Below are positions 8,486 through 16,468 of a DNA stretch of 64,000 nucleotides, piece by piece. The notes beneath the pieces were generated by a model, which had not been told where the DNA came from, did no database searches, and saw only the letters and a program-made list of their open reading frames with translations. This stretch comes from Longimycelium tulufanense. Lineage in GTDB: Bacteria > Actinomycetota > Actinomycetes > Mycobacteriales > Pseudonocardiaceae. The position numbers and the translations under genes are program-made. Where the stretch lies: assembly GCF_014645795.1 (NCBI RefSeq), contig NZ_BMMK01000008.1, forward strand, positions 102,067 through 166,066, written 5' to 3'. Position 1 is the stretch's first letter. The number at the start of each line of letters is the position of its first letter.

Positions 8486-9720
8486 TGCTCCAGTGCCGGC
8501 TGTGCGGGGGCTCCGCACTCACCAGCGTCGTCGACCTCGGCGCGACCCCGCCGTGCGAACGTTTCCTCACCGTGCACCAGCTCGACGAGCCGGAACCCAC
8601 CTACCCGCTGCACCTGCGGGTGTGCCAGGACTGCCTGCTCGCCCAGCTGCCCCCGCTCATCACGCCCGAGGACACCTTCACCGACTACGCCTACTTCTCC
8701 TCCTACTCGACGTCCTGGGTCGAGCACGCTCGCCGCTTCGTCGACGACGCGGTGCGTTCCCTGGGACTCAACGAGGACTCGTTCGTCGTCGAGGTCGCCA
8801 GCAACGACGGCTACCTACTCCAACACGTGGCCCAGCAACGGATTCCGTGCCTGGGGATCGAGCCCGCGGTCAACGTGGGCGAGGCGGCGCGTGGACGCGG
8901 TGTACCCACCAGGACGGCGTTCCTCGACCCGCACACCGCGGCCGAGGTGCGAGCCGAGCACGGTCCCGCCGACCTGGTGGTGGCCAACAACGTCTACGCC
9001 CACGTGCCCGACGTCCTCGGTTTCACCGAGGGGCTGCGCGGGTTGGTCGCCGACGACGGCTGGGTCGCGATCGAGGTCCAGCACCTGCTGCCGCTGATGC
9101 GGCTCTGCCAGTACGACACCATCTATCACGAGCACTTCCAGTACTACACGGTGGGAACCGCGCAACGCGCGCTCGCCACCGCCGGGCTGACCGTCGTCGA
9201 CGTGGAGACACTGCCGACACACGGCGGCTCGATCCGACTGTGGGCGAGGCCCGACGTCCACGCACCAACCCCGACGCCACGAGTGGCACAGATCCTCGAG
9301 GAGGAGCGGATCGCGGGCCTGCACGAACCCGAGGGCTACGCCGGTTTCGCCGATCGGGTCGGCACGGTCCGGCTCGCCCTCCTCGACTTCCTGCTGCGTG
9401 TCAAGGAGGAAGGGCACACCGTCGTCGGCTACGGAGCCCCCGGCAAGGCCAACACCCTGCTGAACCACGCGGGTATCCGTACGGACCTGCTTCCGTACAC
9501 GGTGGACCGCAACCCGTACAAGCACGGGCGTTTCACGCCCGGCACGCGGATCCCAATCCACCCGGTGGAACGGATCGCCGAGGACAAGCCGGACTACGTC
9601 CTGGTGCTGCCCTGGAACCTACGGGTCGAGCTGACCGCGCAGCTCTCCTACGTCGCCGACTGGGGCGGTCGGCTGGTGTTCCCGATTCCCTGCGTCGATG
9701 TAGTGGAGGCGAAACTGTGA
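8485..9720 (+). CDS. SAM-dependent sugar C-methyltransferase (NovU/TylCIII type)
   Basis: A 411-residue methyltransferase that adds a methyl branch to a nucleotide-bound 4-keto-deoxysugar. The N-terminal zinc site is CRLCGG with CQDCLL (about residues 4-52). The SAM fold follows: VVEVASNDGYLLQ (about residue 102). The catalytic Tyr-His-Glu-His motif is at residues 214-217 (YHEHF). The C-terminal NAD-fold-like domain holds GYGAPGKANTLLN and PYTVDRNPYKHG. The start is ATG 8485, at the stop of the transferase gene. Its neighbours include a sugar cytidylyltransferase, an SDR and a 3,5-epimerase, which fits synthesis of a 3-C-methyl-6-deoxyhexose. A second, degenerate copy is fused to a glycosyltransferase at 12737. 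Confidence 0.9.
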   Translation: MLQCRLCGGSALTSVVDLGATPPCERFLTVHQLDEPEPTYPLHLRVCQDCLLAQLPPLITPEDTFTDYAYFSSYSTSWVEHARRFVDDAVRSLGLNEDSFVVEVASNDGYLLQHVAQQRIPCLGIEPAVNVGEAARGRGVPTRTAFLDPHTAAEVRAEHGPADLVVANNVYAHVPDVLGFTEGLRGLVADDGWVAIEVQHLLPLMRLCQYDTIYHEHFQYYTVGTAQRALATAGLTVVDVETLPTHGGSIRLWARPDVHAPTPTPRVAQILEEERIAGLHEPEGYAGFADRVGTVRLALLDFLLRVKEEGHTVVGYGAPGKANTLLNHAGIRTDLLPYTVDRNPYKHGRFTPGTRIPIHPVERIAEDKPDYVLVLPWNLRVELTAQLSYVADWGGRLVFPIPCVDVVEAKL

Positions 9721-10499
9721 AGGTCGTGCTCTTCTGCGGCGGCTACGGCATGCGCATGCGCGGTGGCCCGGACGATCTGCCCAAGCCGATGCAGCGACTT
9801 GGCCCCCGTCCGCTGCTGTGGCACGTGATGCGCTACTACGCCCACTTCGGACACCGCGACTTCGTGTTGTGCCTTGGACATGGAGCGAAGCACATCACCG
9901 ACTTCTTCCTCAACTACAACGAGACGGAGTCCAACGACTTCGTTTTGCGTGGCGGAAAAGTCGAGCTGTTGTCCTCCGACATCAGCGACTGGACGATCAC
10001 CTTCGCCCACACCGGTGTGGAGTCCAGCATCGGGGAACGGCTCCGCCGCGTGCGCCACCTCGTGGAGGGCGAGGAGATGTTCCTGGCCAACTACGCGGAC
10101 GTGCTGACCGACGCTCCCCTGGACAAGATGATCGACAGGTTCGCGGCGAGCGACGCCGTCGCCGCGATGATGGCCGTGCCGCCGCAGGAGTCGTTCCACT
10201 GCGTCGAGCTGGCCGAGGACGGTATGGCCGCCAGCATCACCCCGGTCAGCACCATGCCGATCTGGGAGAACGGCGGCTTCTTCGTGCTGCGCCCGGAGGT
10301 CTTCGAGCACATCCCGGAGGACGGGTGCCTGGTCGAGGACGGTTGCGCCGAGCTGGCCAAGCGGGGCCAGCTGATGGCCTACCCGTACCGGGGTTTCTGG
10401 CACGCGGTGGACACCCTCAAGGAACGCTCCGCCCTGGAGGCCCGGTACCGCAGCGGGGACCGCCCCTGGATGCCATGGGTCCACGGAGGCGCCCGGTGA
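9717..10499 (+). CDS. Glucose-1-phosphate cytidylyltransferase-like nucleotidyltransferase
   Basis: A 260-residue cytosolic enzyme expected to make CDP-glucose (or a related NDP-sugar) from CTP and glucose-1-phosphate. The nucleotide-binding start FCGGYGMRMRGGPDDLPKPM resembles RfbF, followed by GPRPLLWHVMRYYAHFGH, FVLCLGHGAKHITDFFLNY and FLANYADVLTD. It begins on GTG 9717 with a 4-base overlap and has GGAGGCG upstream. Together with the C-methyltransferase before it and the SDR/epimerase pair after it, it suggests a CDP-activated branched deoxysugar. A dedicated CDP-glucose 4,6-dehydratase is not obvious unless the SDR at 11155 serves that step. Confidence 0.88.
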   Translation: MKVVLFCGGYGMRMRGGPDDLPKPMQRLGPRPLLWHVMRYYAHFGHRDFVLCLGHGAKHITDFFLNYNETESNDFVLRGGKVELLSSDISDWTITFAHTGVESSIGERLRRVRHLVEGEEMFLANYADVLTDAPLDKMIDRFAASDAVAAMMAVPPQESFHCVELAEDGMAASITPVSTMPIWENGGFFVLRPEVFEHIPEDGCLVEDGCAELAKRGQLMAYPYRGFWHAVDTLKERSALEARYRSGDRPWMPWVHGGAR

Positions 10500-11158
10500 C
10501 CTCGTTGCGCATGACCTCGGTCGAGCGACTGCTGCTGCTGGGCGCCCACTGCGACGACATCGCCATCGGAGCCGGCGGCACGCTGCTGACCCTTGCCGCG
10601 GCCAATCCGGGGATGCGGGTGCGCGCCGTGGTGTTCACCGGTGCCGGGACCGAGCGGGCCGAGGAGGAACAGTCCGCCCTGCGCGCCTTCTGCCCGGACG
10701 CGCAGGTCGACGTGACCGTTCTCGGGCTGCCCGACGGGCTTCTCCCCGAGCGGTGGGGCGAGGTCAAGCGCACGCTGCGCGAGGTGCGCGCCGCATTCGA
10801 TCCCGATCTGGTGCTCGCCTCTCCGACGCACGACGCGCACCAGGACCACCGCACCATCGCCCGGCTCGTCCCGACCGAGTTCCGCAACCACCTCATTCTC
10901 GGGTTCGAGATTCCCAAGTGGGACGGTGACATGCGGCAACCGGGTGTCTTCGTCCCACTGTCCGACGAGGCCGCCCACGACAAGTGCACGTTGCTGCACA
11001 AGCACTACCCGTCACAACACGGCCGGGACTGGTTCGACGACGAAACCTTCCTGGGCCTCGCCCGGCTGCGGGGCATGCAGTGCCGCTCCCGCTACGCCGA
11101 GGCGTTCTTCGCCGACAAGCTCGTGCTGCGGCCCGACGACCGGGCCGAGGAAGGGTGA
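10496..11158 (+). CDS. PIG-L family N-deacetylase
   Basis: A 220-residue zinc-dependent deacetylase of the LmbE/PIG-L type, which removes N-acyl groups from GlcNAc-like sugars or sugar conjugates. The zinc motif is GAHCDDIAIGAGG (about residues 16-28; family form AHPDDE, here HCDD), and the second His site is SPTHDAHQDHRTIARL (about residues 108-123). The ribosome-site region and the GTG 10496 overlap with the previous stop favour that start; ATG 10511 is an alternative that loses five residues. It sits inside a deoxysugar cassette, so an acetamido-sugar or a sugar-lipid may be its substrate. The changed first motif (CDD for PDD) is worth noting. Confidence 0.85.
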   Translation: MTSLRMTSVERLLLLGAHCDDIAIGAGGTLLTLAAANPGMRVRAVVFTGAGTERAEEEQSALRAFCPDAQVDVTVLGLPDGLLPERWGEVKRTLREVRAAFDPDLVLASPTHDAHQDHRTIARLVPTEFRNHLILGFEIPKWDGDMRQPGVFVPLSDEAAHDKCTLLHKHYPSQHGRDWFDDETFLGLARLRGMQCRSRYAEAFFADKLVLRPDDRAEEG

Positions 11159-12195
11159 GGTCTTTGCGCGTTCTGCTCACCGGGCACCAGGGTTACCTGG
11201 GCAGTGTCATGGCTCCCGCGCTCGTCGCGGCCGGGCACGAGGTGGTCGGACTGGACTCCGGGCTGTTCGCCCACTGCGTGCTGGGTCCGGCTCCCACCGA
11301 CCCGCCCGGCTTCGCGGTCGACATCCGGGACGCGACCGGCGACGTGATGTCCGGGATCGACGCGGTGATCCACCTTGCCGCACTGTCCAACGACCCGCTG
11401 GGTTCGATCGCGCCGGAGGTTACCCACGCGATCAACCACACCGCCACGACCCACCTGGCACGACTGGCGAAGCACGCCGGCGTGCCCCGGTTCCTGTACG
11501 CCTCGACGTGCTCGGTCTACGGTGCCGCCGGGGACGAACTGGTGGCCGAGGACGCGCCGCTGCGACCGGTCACTCCCTATGCGGAGAGCAAGATCCAGGC
11601 CGAGGAGGATCTCCTCGGCCTGGCGGACGAGAACTTCTCGCCGGTGTTCCTGCGCAATGCCACCGCGTTCGGTGCCTCACCCCGGCCGCGTGCCGACATC
11701 GTGGTCAACAACCTCGTCGGTGTGGCCCTGCTGACCGGCGAGGTCCGGGTCCTCTCCGACGGCACCCCGTGGCGGCCGCTGGTCCATGCCGCCGACATCG
11801 CCCAGGCGTTCGTGGCGGCGCTCTCGGCGCCGCGGGAGGTCATCCACGGGCAAGCCTTCAACGTGGGCTGGGAGGTCAACAACCTGACCATTGCCGACAT
11901 CGCCAAGTACGTGGTCGACGCGGTGCCCGGGGCGACGCTGCGGATCACCGGGGAGACCGGTCCGGACAAGCGGTCCTACCGGGTCGCGTTCGACAGGATC
12001 CATCGCCTGCTGCCGGACTACCAGCCGCGGTGGACGGTCCCGGACGGCGTCGTCGAGCTGGTGGACCACTACGCGCAACACGGCCTGACCGAGGAGGCGT
12101 TCACCCGGCGTTTCGTCCGGCTCGCGGTGTTGTCCGAACGCACGGCGGCCGGCGAGGTCGCCGCGGACATGAGGGTGGTGCGAGCCCGGAGATGA
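11155..12195 (+). CDS. NAD-dependent nucleotide-sugar epimerase/dehydratase (extended SDR)
   Basis: A 346-residue extended short-chain dehydrogenase acting on nucleotide sugars. The NAD-binding loop is TGHQGYLGSVM (about residues 9-19), followed by HLAALSNDP, ASTCSVYG and the catalytic YAESK (Tyr-x3-Lys, about residue 142). Later come RNATAFGASPRPRADIVVNN and NVGWEVNNLTI. GTG 11155 overlaps the previous stop by 4 bases; TTG 11164 has better spacing to GAGGAAGG and is a fair alternative. Family members of this sort act as 4-reductases, epimerases or dehydratases, and the exact step here is not decidable. The setting predicts a role in the C-methylated deoxysugar. Confidence 0.88.
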   Translation: MRSLRVLLTGHQGYLGSVMAPALVAAGHEVVGLDSGLFAHCVLGPAPTDPPGFAVDIRDATGDVMSGIDAVIHLAALSNDPLGSIAPEVTHAINHTATTHLARLAKHAGVPRFLYASTCSVYGAAGDELVAEDAPLRPVTPYAESKIQAEEDLLGLADENFSPVFLRNATAFGASPRPRADIVVNNLVGVALLTGEVRVLSDGTPWRPLVHAADIAQAFVAALSAPREVIHGQAFNVGWEVNNLTIADIAKYVVDAVPGATLRITGETGPDKRSYRVAFDRIHRLLPDYQPRWTVPDGVVELVDHYAQHGLTEEAFTRRFVRLAVLSERTAAGEVAADMRVVRARR

Positions 12196-12740
12196 GGGTG
12201 CAGACGACCTCCCTGCCCGGCGTCCTGATGTTCGTCCCGGATCCAGTCCGGGACGATCGTGGTTTCTTCACCAGGACGTTCGATGCCGTGGCCGCGGCGG
12301 AACACGGGCTCGACCCGGCCGCGTTCATCCAGGACTCGCAGTCCCGGTCCAACCAGGGCGTGGTGCGTGGGTTGCACGGCCGGCGGGGCCGTGGGGAGGG
12401 CAAGCTCGTGCGGTGCTCCAGCGGCGCCGTGCACGACGTCGTCGTGGATGCCCGTCCCGAGTCCCCGATGTTCGGCCGGCACGAGGTCTTCGTGTTGGAC
12501 GACAGGGAGTTCCGGCACCTGTACATCCCACCCGGGATGTTGCACGGCTTCCAGGTCCTGACGGTGTGGGCGGACGTCTGCTACCGGATCGACCGGCCGC
12601 ACGACCCGTCCGAGGACATCGCCGTGCGCCACGACGACCCCAGCCTGGGGATCCGGTGGCCATTGCCGGTGACCATGATGAGTGAGCGGGACCGCGGGGC
12701 GGCTTCCTGGTTCGAGCTGTGTCTGGAGGTGGGGCGGTGA
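12192..12740 (+). CDS. dTDP-4-dehydrorhamnose 3,5-epimerase-like protein
   Basis: A 182-residue cupin of the RmlC/StrM family that epimerises 4-keto-6-deoxysugars. Seen: DDRGFFTRTF (about residues 20-29), FIQDSQSRSNQGVVRGLHGR with the family's catalytic His region, VHDVVVDAR, PPGMLHGFQVLT and YRIDRPHDPSEDIAV. In classical RmlC the basic motif is RGLHYQ; here it is RGLHGRRGRGEGK, a small local difference in the active-site loop. It starts on ATG 12192, overlapping the SDR by 4 bases, and its stop overlaps the next GTG. It likely works on the keto-sugar made by the neighbouring SDR. Confidence 0.88.
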   Translation: MRVQTTSLPGVLMFVPDPVRDDRGFFTRTFDAVAAAEHGLDPAAFIQDSQSRSNQGVVRGLHGRRGRGEGKLVRCSSGAVHDVVVDARPESPMFGRHEVFVLDDREFRHLYIPPGMLHGFQVLTVWADVCYRIDRPHDPSEDIAVRHDDPSLGIRWPLPVTMMSERDRGAASWFELCLEVGR

Positions 12741-14776
12741 GCCGGGTGGCCTGCCGCGGCTGTTCGAGCCCGTCCGGAAGCGTGGTGCTGGACCTCGGGG
12801 AGCAGCCGGTCTGCACCGAGTTCCCGGCGGTGGCCGACACCGGCCCGGACCGCACGCACGAGCTGCGGATGTGGTTGTGCGGGAGCTGCGGGCTGGCGCA
12901 GCTCGTCGCCGACCCGGGACTGCCGGAGAGCGCGGCCGGCATCGAACCGGCCGCACTCCGCGACCAGGCCGCGCAGGCGGTCGACCAACTCCTGGCCGCG
13001 GGCCTTGTGCGACCGGACACGACGGTCGCCGAGTACCGCAGCCCGCATGGGGGAGCATGGACGGAACACCTGGTACGCCACGGGATGCGGCCGGTGTGGC
13101 CCGGGCAGCGTGCCGAGCTGGTGGTCGACTCGTTCGGGATGATGCACGAGCCCGACCAGGCCGCCGCCGTCGCTCAGCGCGCGGAAAGCCTGACCGACGA
13201 CGGCGTGCTGGCCCTCCAGTTCCACTCCCTGCAGTCCATCGTGCGCGGTCGGCAGTGGAACGTGTTGCGTCATGGCCACTTCGCCTACTACTCGGCACAC
13301 GCCCTGGTCGCCTTGCTGCGGGAGGTCGGCCTGGTTCCGCTGCAGGCTTGGCATTTCGATCTCTACGGCGGCACCGTGCTGCTGACCGCAGGACGGCACG
13401 GCGAGCCGCACATGAGTGTTTCCGGCTTGCTGCAACAGGAACGCACCCATCGGATCACCAACCCGGCGTCGGTGTCCCGACTCCAGCATTTCGCGGATGA
13501 CACGGTCGAGCAGCTCCGGGGGTGGTTGGAGCAGAACCGGGCGGCGGGCCGGAAGGTCATCGGCTATGGTGCCGCGTCCCGGGTCGTGGCGCTGCTCAAC
13601 TGCGCCGGTGTCGACGTGGACCTGTTACCGGCGATCGCCGACGCCGCACCCGGCAAGCAGGGCTGCCGGTTGCCGGGAACCAGCATTCCGGTGATCTCGC
13701 CGGAAGATCTGGTGAGTGCCCAGCCCGACGTCGTCCTGGTGCTGCTCGCCGATCTGCTCCCGGAGATCCGGGCGAGCTTGTCCGAACTGGATCGTCCGGA
13801 CGTGCGGTGGGCGGTGGCCGAGCCGCGGGTGGTGGAGGTTCCCCGGCCGGAACAGGCGGCACCGGCGCTGGTCGGGCGGGCCGCACCGCCGATCACCGTC
13901 GGGCTGCCGGTCCGCAACGGCGAGCCCTACCTGTACGAAGCGTTGGACACCCTGCTGGCACAGCAGGATGCCGACTTCGAGCTGCACATCGCGGACAACT
14001 GCTCGGACGACGCGACCGAGGAGATCTGCCGCGCCTACGCGGAAAAGGACGAACGTGTCCGATATCACCGTCGGGAACGTAACGTCGGCGTGACGGACAA
14101 CCACAACCGGCTCGTGCGTGACGCCCGCAGCCCATACTTCACGTGGGCCGCATCAGACGATGCCTACCATCCCGACCGGCTCACCCGCCTGCTGGAAGCC
14201 CTTCGGGCCGATCCGTCCGCCGTGCTCAGTTTCACCGCGGCACGACAGATCGACGCGGAGGGCCAAGCCATCGGCGAGTGGCGGAACCCGTGCCGAACCG
14301 ACCATCCCGACCCAATCGTCCGCATAACGGACCTGATCGCGTTGGAACATGAGAACTACCACTGCTACGGGCTGGTGCGCCGGGAGGCGCTCCTGCGGAC
14401 CTCGTTGCTACCCCCGGTGAAGAACAACGACCGTATCCTCGTTGCCGAGCTGGCGCTGCACGGCCGGTTCGCCGAGGTCGACGAGGACCTGTTGTGGCAC
14501 CGGTTGCACGACCGCCGGCTCACCCAGCGCACCACGGCCCGCCAGTGGTACCTCGAGCAGCGTTCCGGCCCGCCACCGCGGGTCGTGCTGCCCGACGTCG
14601 AGGAGGCCCTCTGGTACCTGCGGGCCGTCGTGCGCTCGCCGTTGCCGGCCCGGGACCGGGCGCGGGCGATGCTCGCGCTGCGGCCGTGGTTCCGGCGCAG
14701 GGCCAGGCCCATGGCGCGCAACGTCGCGCGGCTGGTGATCGAGCGGGCCGGACTCGGCCAGACCCGACGCGGATAG
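12737..14776 (+). CDS. Fusion: degenerate C-methyltransferase domain plus GT2 glycosyltransferase
   Basis: A 679-residue two-part protein. Residues 1 to about 380 follow the same plan as the methyltransferase at 8485: zinc-type pairs CRGCSS and CGSCGL, FDLYGGTVLL, GYGAASRVVALLN. But the SAM loop (VVEVASNDGYLL in the paralogue) reads VAEYRSPHGGAW, and the YHEH motif reads RHGHF with the Glu replaced by Gly. Methyl transfer is therefore unlikely. Residues about 385-679 form a GT-A glycosyltransferase: ITVGLPVRNGEPYLYEALDT, HIADNCSDDATEEI, and ASDDAYHPDRL carrying the metal-binding acidic pair. The start is GTG 12737, with GGAGGTGG upstream. The front half may now act as a sugar-binding or docking module that presents the C-methyl sugar. 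This is an inference. Confidence 0.82.
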   Translation: MSRVACRGCSSPSGSVVLDLGEQPVCTEFPAVADTGPDRTHELRMWLCGSCGLAQLVADPGLPESAAGIEPAALRDQAAQAVDQLLAAGLVRPDTTVAEYRSPHGGAWTEHLVRHGMRPVWPGQRAELVVDSFGMMHEPDQAAAVAQRAESLTDDGVLALQFHSLQSIVRGRQWNVLRHGHFAYYSAHALVALLREVGLVPLQAWHFDLYGGTVLLTAGRHGEPHMSVSGLLQQERTHRITNPASVSRLQHFADDTVEQLRGWLEQNRAAGRKVIGYGAASRVVALLNCAGVDVDLLPAIADAAPGKQGCRLPGTSIPVISPEDLVSAQPDVVLVLLADLLPEIRASLSELDRPDVRWAVAEPRVVEVPRPEQAAPALVGRAAPPITVGLPVRNGEPYLYEALDTLLAQQDADFELHIADNCSDDATEEICRAYAEKDERVRYHRRERNVGVTDNHNRLVRDARSPYFTWAASDDAYHPDRLTRLLEALRADPSAVLSFTAARQIDAEGQAIGEWRNPCRTDHPDPIVRITDLIALEHENYHCYGLVRREALLRTSLLPPVKNNDRILVAELALHGRFAEVDEDLLWHRLHDRRLTQRTTARQWYLEQRSGPPPRVVLPDVEEALWYLRAVVRSPLPARDRARAMLALRPWFRRRARPMARNVARLVIERAGLGQTRRG

Positions 14777-14785
14777 GAACGACAC

Positions 14786-16468
14786 GTGGACGCACTGGAC
14801 ATCCTGCGGATCCTTCGACATCGCTGGCAGCTGACCCTCAAGCTGGCGGCGGTGCTGGCCGTGCTGGTGGCCGCCGTGCTGGTCGTCGTGCCACCGCAAC
14901 ACCACACCACCGCCGTGGAGCAGGTGAGCACCACGCCGTCGGCCAAGCAGGAGAACCCGCTGCTGGTCTCGGACAAGGCGTTGGCCCAGGCGGCCACGCT
15001 CATCACGACCACGCTGAACTCGCCGCAGACGCAGGACGAGCTCAAGGCGGCCGGCGCCGTGGGCACGGTGAAGGTGTCCAACGAGGGCAGCACGGTCGAC
15101 CCGGCGAGCCCGTTCGTCACCATCGACGTGACCGGGTCGCAGGCGGACCAGGTGCTGCGCACCGCCGAGCTGTACCTGAAGCGGGCCAAGGACGAGCTCA
15201 AGCGGCGCCAGGACGCGGCCAAGGTTCCGGAGAACCAGCGCATCATCCTGGACGAGGTGCTCGCCCCGAAGACCACCACCAGCACCCGGGCCGCGCAGTT
15301 CCGCGCCGCGGGAATCGTGGCCGCGGTCGGGCTGGTGCTCCTGGTGCTGACCGTATTGTTCCTGGACCGGCAGGTACAACGCCGCGCACAGGCGAAATCC
15401 GACAGCGGTGACGGGGATCGGTCCGGGCCCGACGTCGCGGGGTCCGAGTCCGCTGTGGTGCTGCCCGCCGAACCGGTCCTACGGACTACCCCGGTGCCTG
15501 ATCCGGCACCGGGGTCCGGCCCGTCCGGCGGGCCGATGGCCTACCCGGTCCCGGTGCTGCCGCCAGTGTCAAAGCCCCCGGCCGACCCGGCCGGCCAGCC
15601 ACCCGGGCGGCCCTCGGCGGATCCGCGTCGGGAGCCGATGGCCAAGCCGAACCCCGCCCAGGACCGCCCCTCCGAGCCGTCGCGCGATCCGGTCGACAAG
15701 CCGGTCCCGCAGCGCCCCTTCGCGGAGGCACCGACACTGCCGGCGATGAAGCCCGTCCCGGGTCCGCCGCCGGCGGGTCGGCCGGGTCCGAAGACGGGTC
15801 CGCAGCCGGTGCAGCCGGCCAAGCCGGGCCCGAACCAGGGCCCGAACCCGGCACCGAACGGTGCGCCGGCCGCCAAGCCCGGCCCGAACCACACGCCCAA
15901 CGGCGCACCGGCGCCGGAGTCGGCCGGCGACCAGGCGGCGCGGACGGGCCCGGGGGCCGCACACCCCGGCAAGCCCCCCGCGGAGCCGATGGCCAAGCCG
16001 AACCAGGACGCCGAGCGGCCGGCCCCGCCGGAGGCGGCCCGGGAGAAGGCGGGGAAGCAGGGGCCGCGGCGTCCGGCCGTGGAGCCACCGACGGTTCCGG
16101 CGATGAAGCCGGTCGGCGGTCCGCCGCCGGCGGGTCGGCCGGGTCCGAAGACGGGTCCGCAGCCGGTGCAGCCGGCCAAGCCGGGCCCGAACCAGGGCCC
16201 GAACCCGGCACCGAACGGTGCGCCGGCCGCCAAGCCCGGCCCGAAGGCCGCGCCCGATGCCCAGCCCGCGGCGAAGCACGGCGCTGAGCCGAACGGTCGG
16301 CAGGAGCCGGAGCCCGCAGCCGCCGTGGACAACGGGAAGAAGCCGGCGGAGCCACGGTCGCAGGCCAAGCCCGACGTCGAGCCCGAGCCGGCCGCCGAAC
16401 CGGTGCGGGAGAACAAGGTTCCCGCCACACCGCGGCCGGGCTCGAACAACGGGAGCGGCACCGCATGA
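14786..16468 (+). CDS. Wzz-like chain-length/export protein with long repetitive Pro/Ala tail
   Basis: A 560-residue inner-membrane protein. Residues 1-18 and a helix at about 19-38 open the protein (DALDILRILRHRWQL is the usual Wzz start). An extracellular alpha/beta part follows to about residue 170, and a second helix (about 172-193) closes the Wzz core. No tyrosine-kinase domain follows, unlike many polysaccharide co-polymerases. Instead there are about 365 residues rich in Pro, Ala, Gly and Lys. In this tail two copies of a 119-residue unit contain an exact 128-bp DNA repeat. The start is GTG 14786, with GGATAGGA upstream. It probably controls chain length or scaffolds the machinery. The tail is predicted disordered and on the cytosolic side. 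Confidence 0.8.
   Translation: MDALDILRILRHRWQLTLKLAAVLAVLVAAVLVVVPPQHHTTAVEQVSTTPSAKQENPLLVSDKALAQAATLITTTLNSPQTQDELKAAGAVGTVKVSNEGSTVDPASPFVTIDVTGSQADQVLRTAELYLKRAKDELKRRQDAAKVPENQRIILDEVLAPKTTTSTRAAQFRAAGIVAAVGLVLLVLTVLFLDRQVQRRAQAKSDSGDGDRSGPDVAGSESAVVLPAEPVLRTTPVPDPAPGSGPSGGPMAYPVPVLPPVSKPPADPAGQPPGRPSADPRREPMAKPNPAQDRPSEPSRDPVDKPVPQRPFAEAPTLPAMKPVPGPPPAGRPGPKTGPQPVQPAKPGPNQGPNPAPNGAPAAKPGPNHTPNGAPAPESAGDQAARTGPGAAHPGKPPAEPMAKPNQDAERPAPPEAAREKAGKQGPRRPAVEPPTVPAMKPVGGPPPAGRPGPKTGPQPVQPAKPGPNQGPNPAPNGAPAAKPGPKAAPDAQPAAKHGAEPNGRQEPEPAAAVDNGKKPAEPRSQAKPDVEPEPAAEPVRENKVPATPRPGSNNGSGTA
15761..15888 (+). repeat. 128-bp direct repeat, copy 1
   Basis: Identical base for base to 16118-16245, in the same reading frame (offset 357 = 119 codons). 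It codes for residues about 326-368 of the Wzz-like protein, with phrases such as PGPNQGPNPAPNGAPAAKPG. Weaker similarity continues upstream of both copies (EPMAKPN and PAMKPV segments). Confidence 0.95.
16118..16245 (+). repeat. 128-bp direct repeat, copy 2
   Basis: Exact second copy of 15761-15888, coding for residues about 445-487. Recombination between the copies would remove or add 119 residues without a frameshift. Confidence 0.95.
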
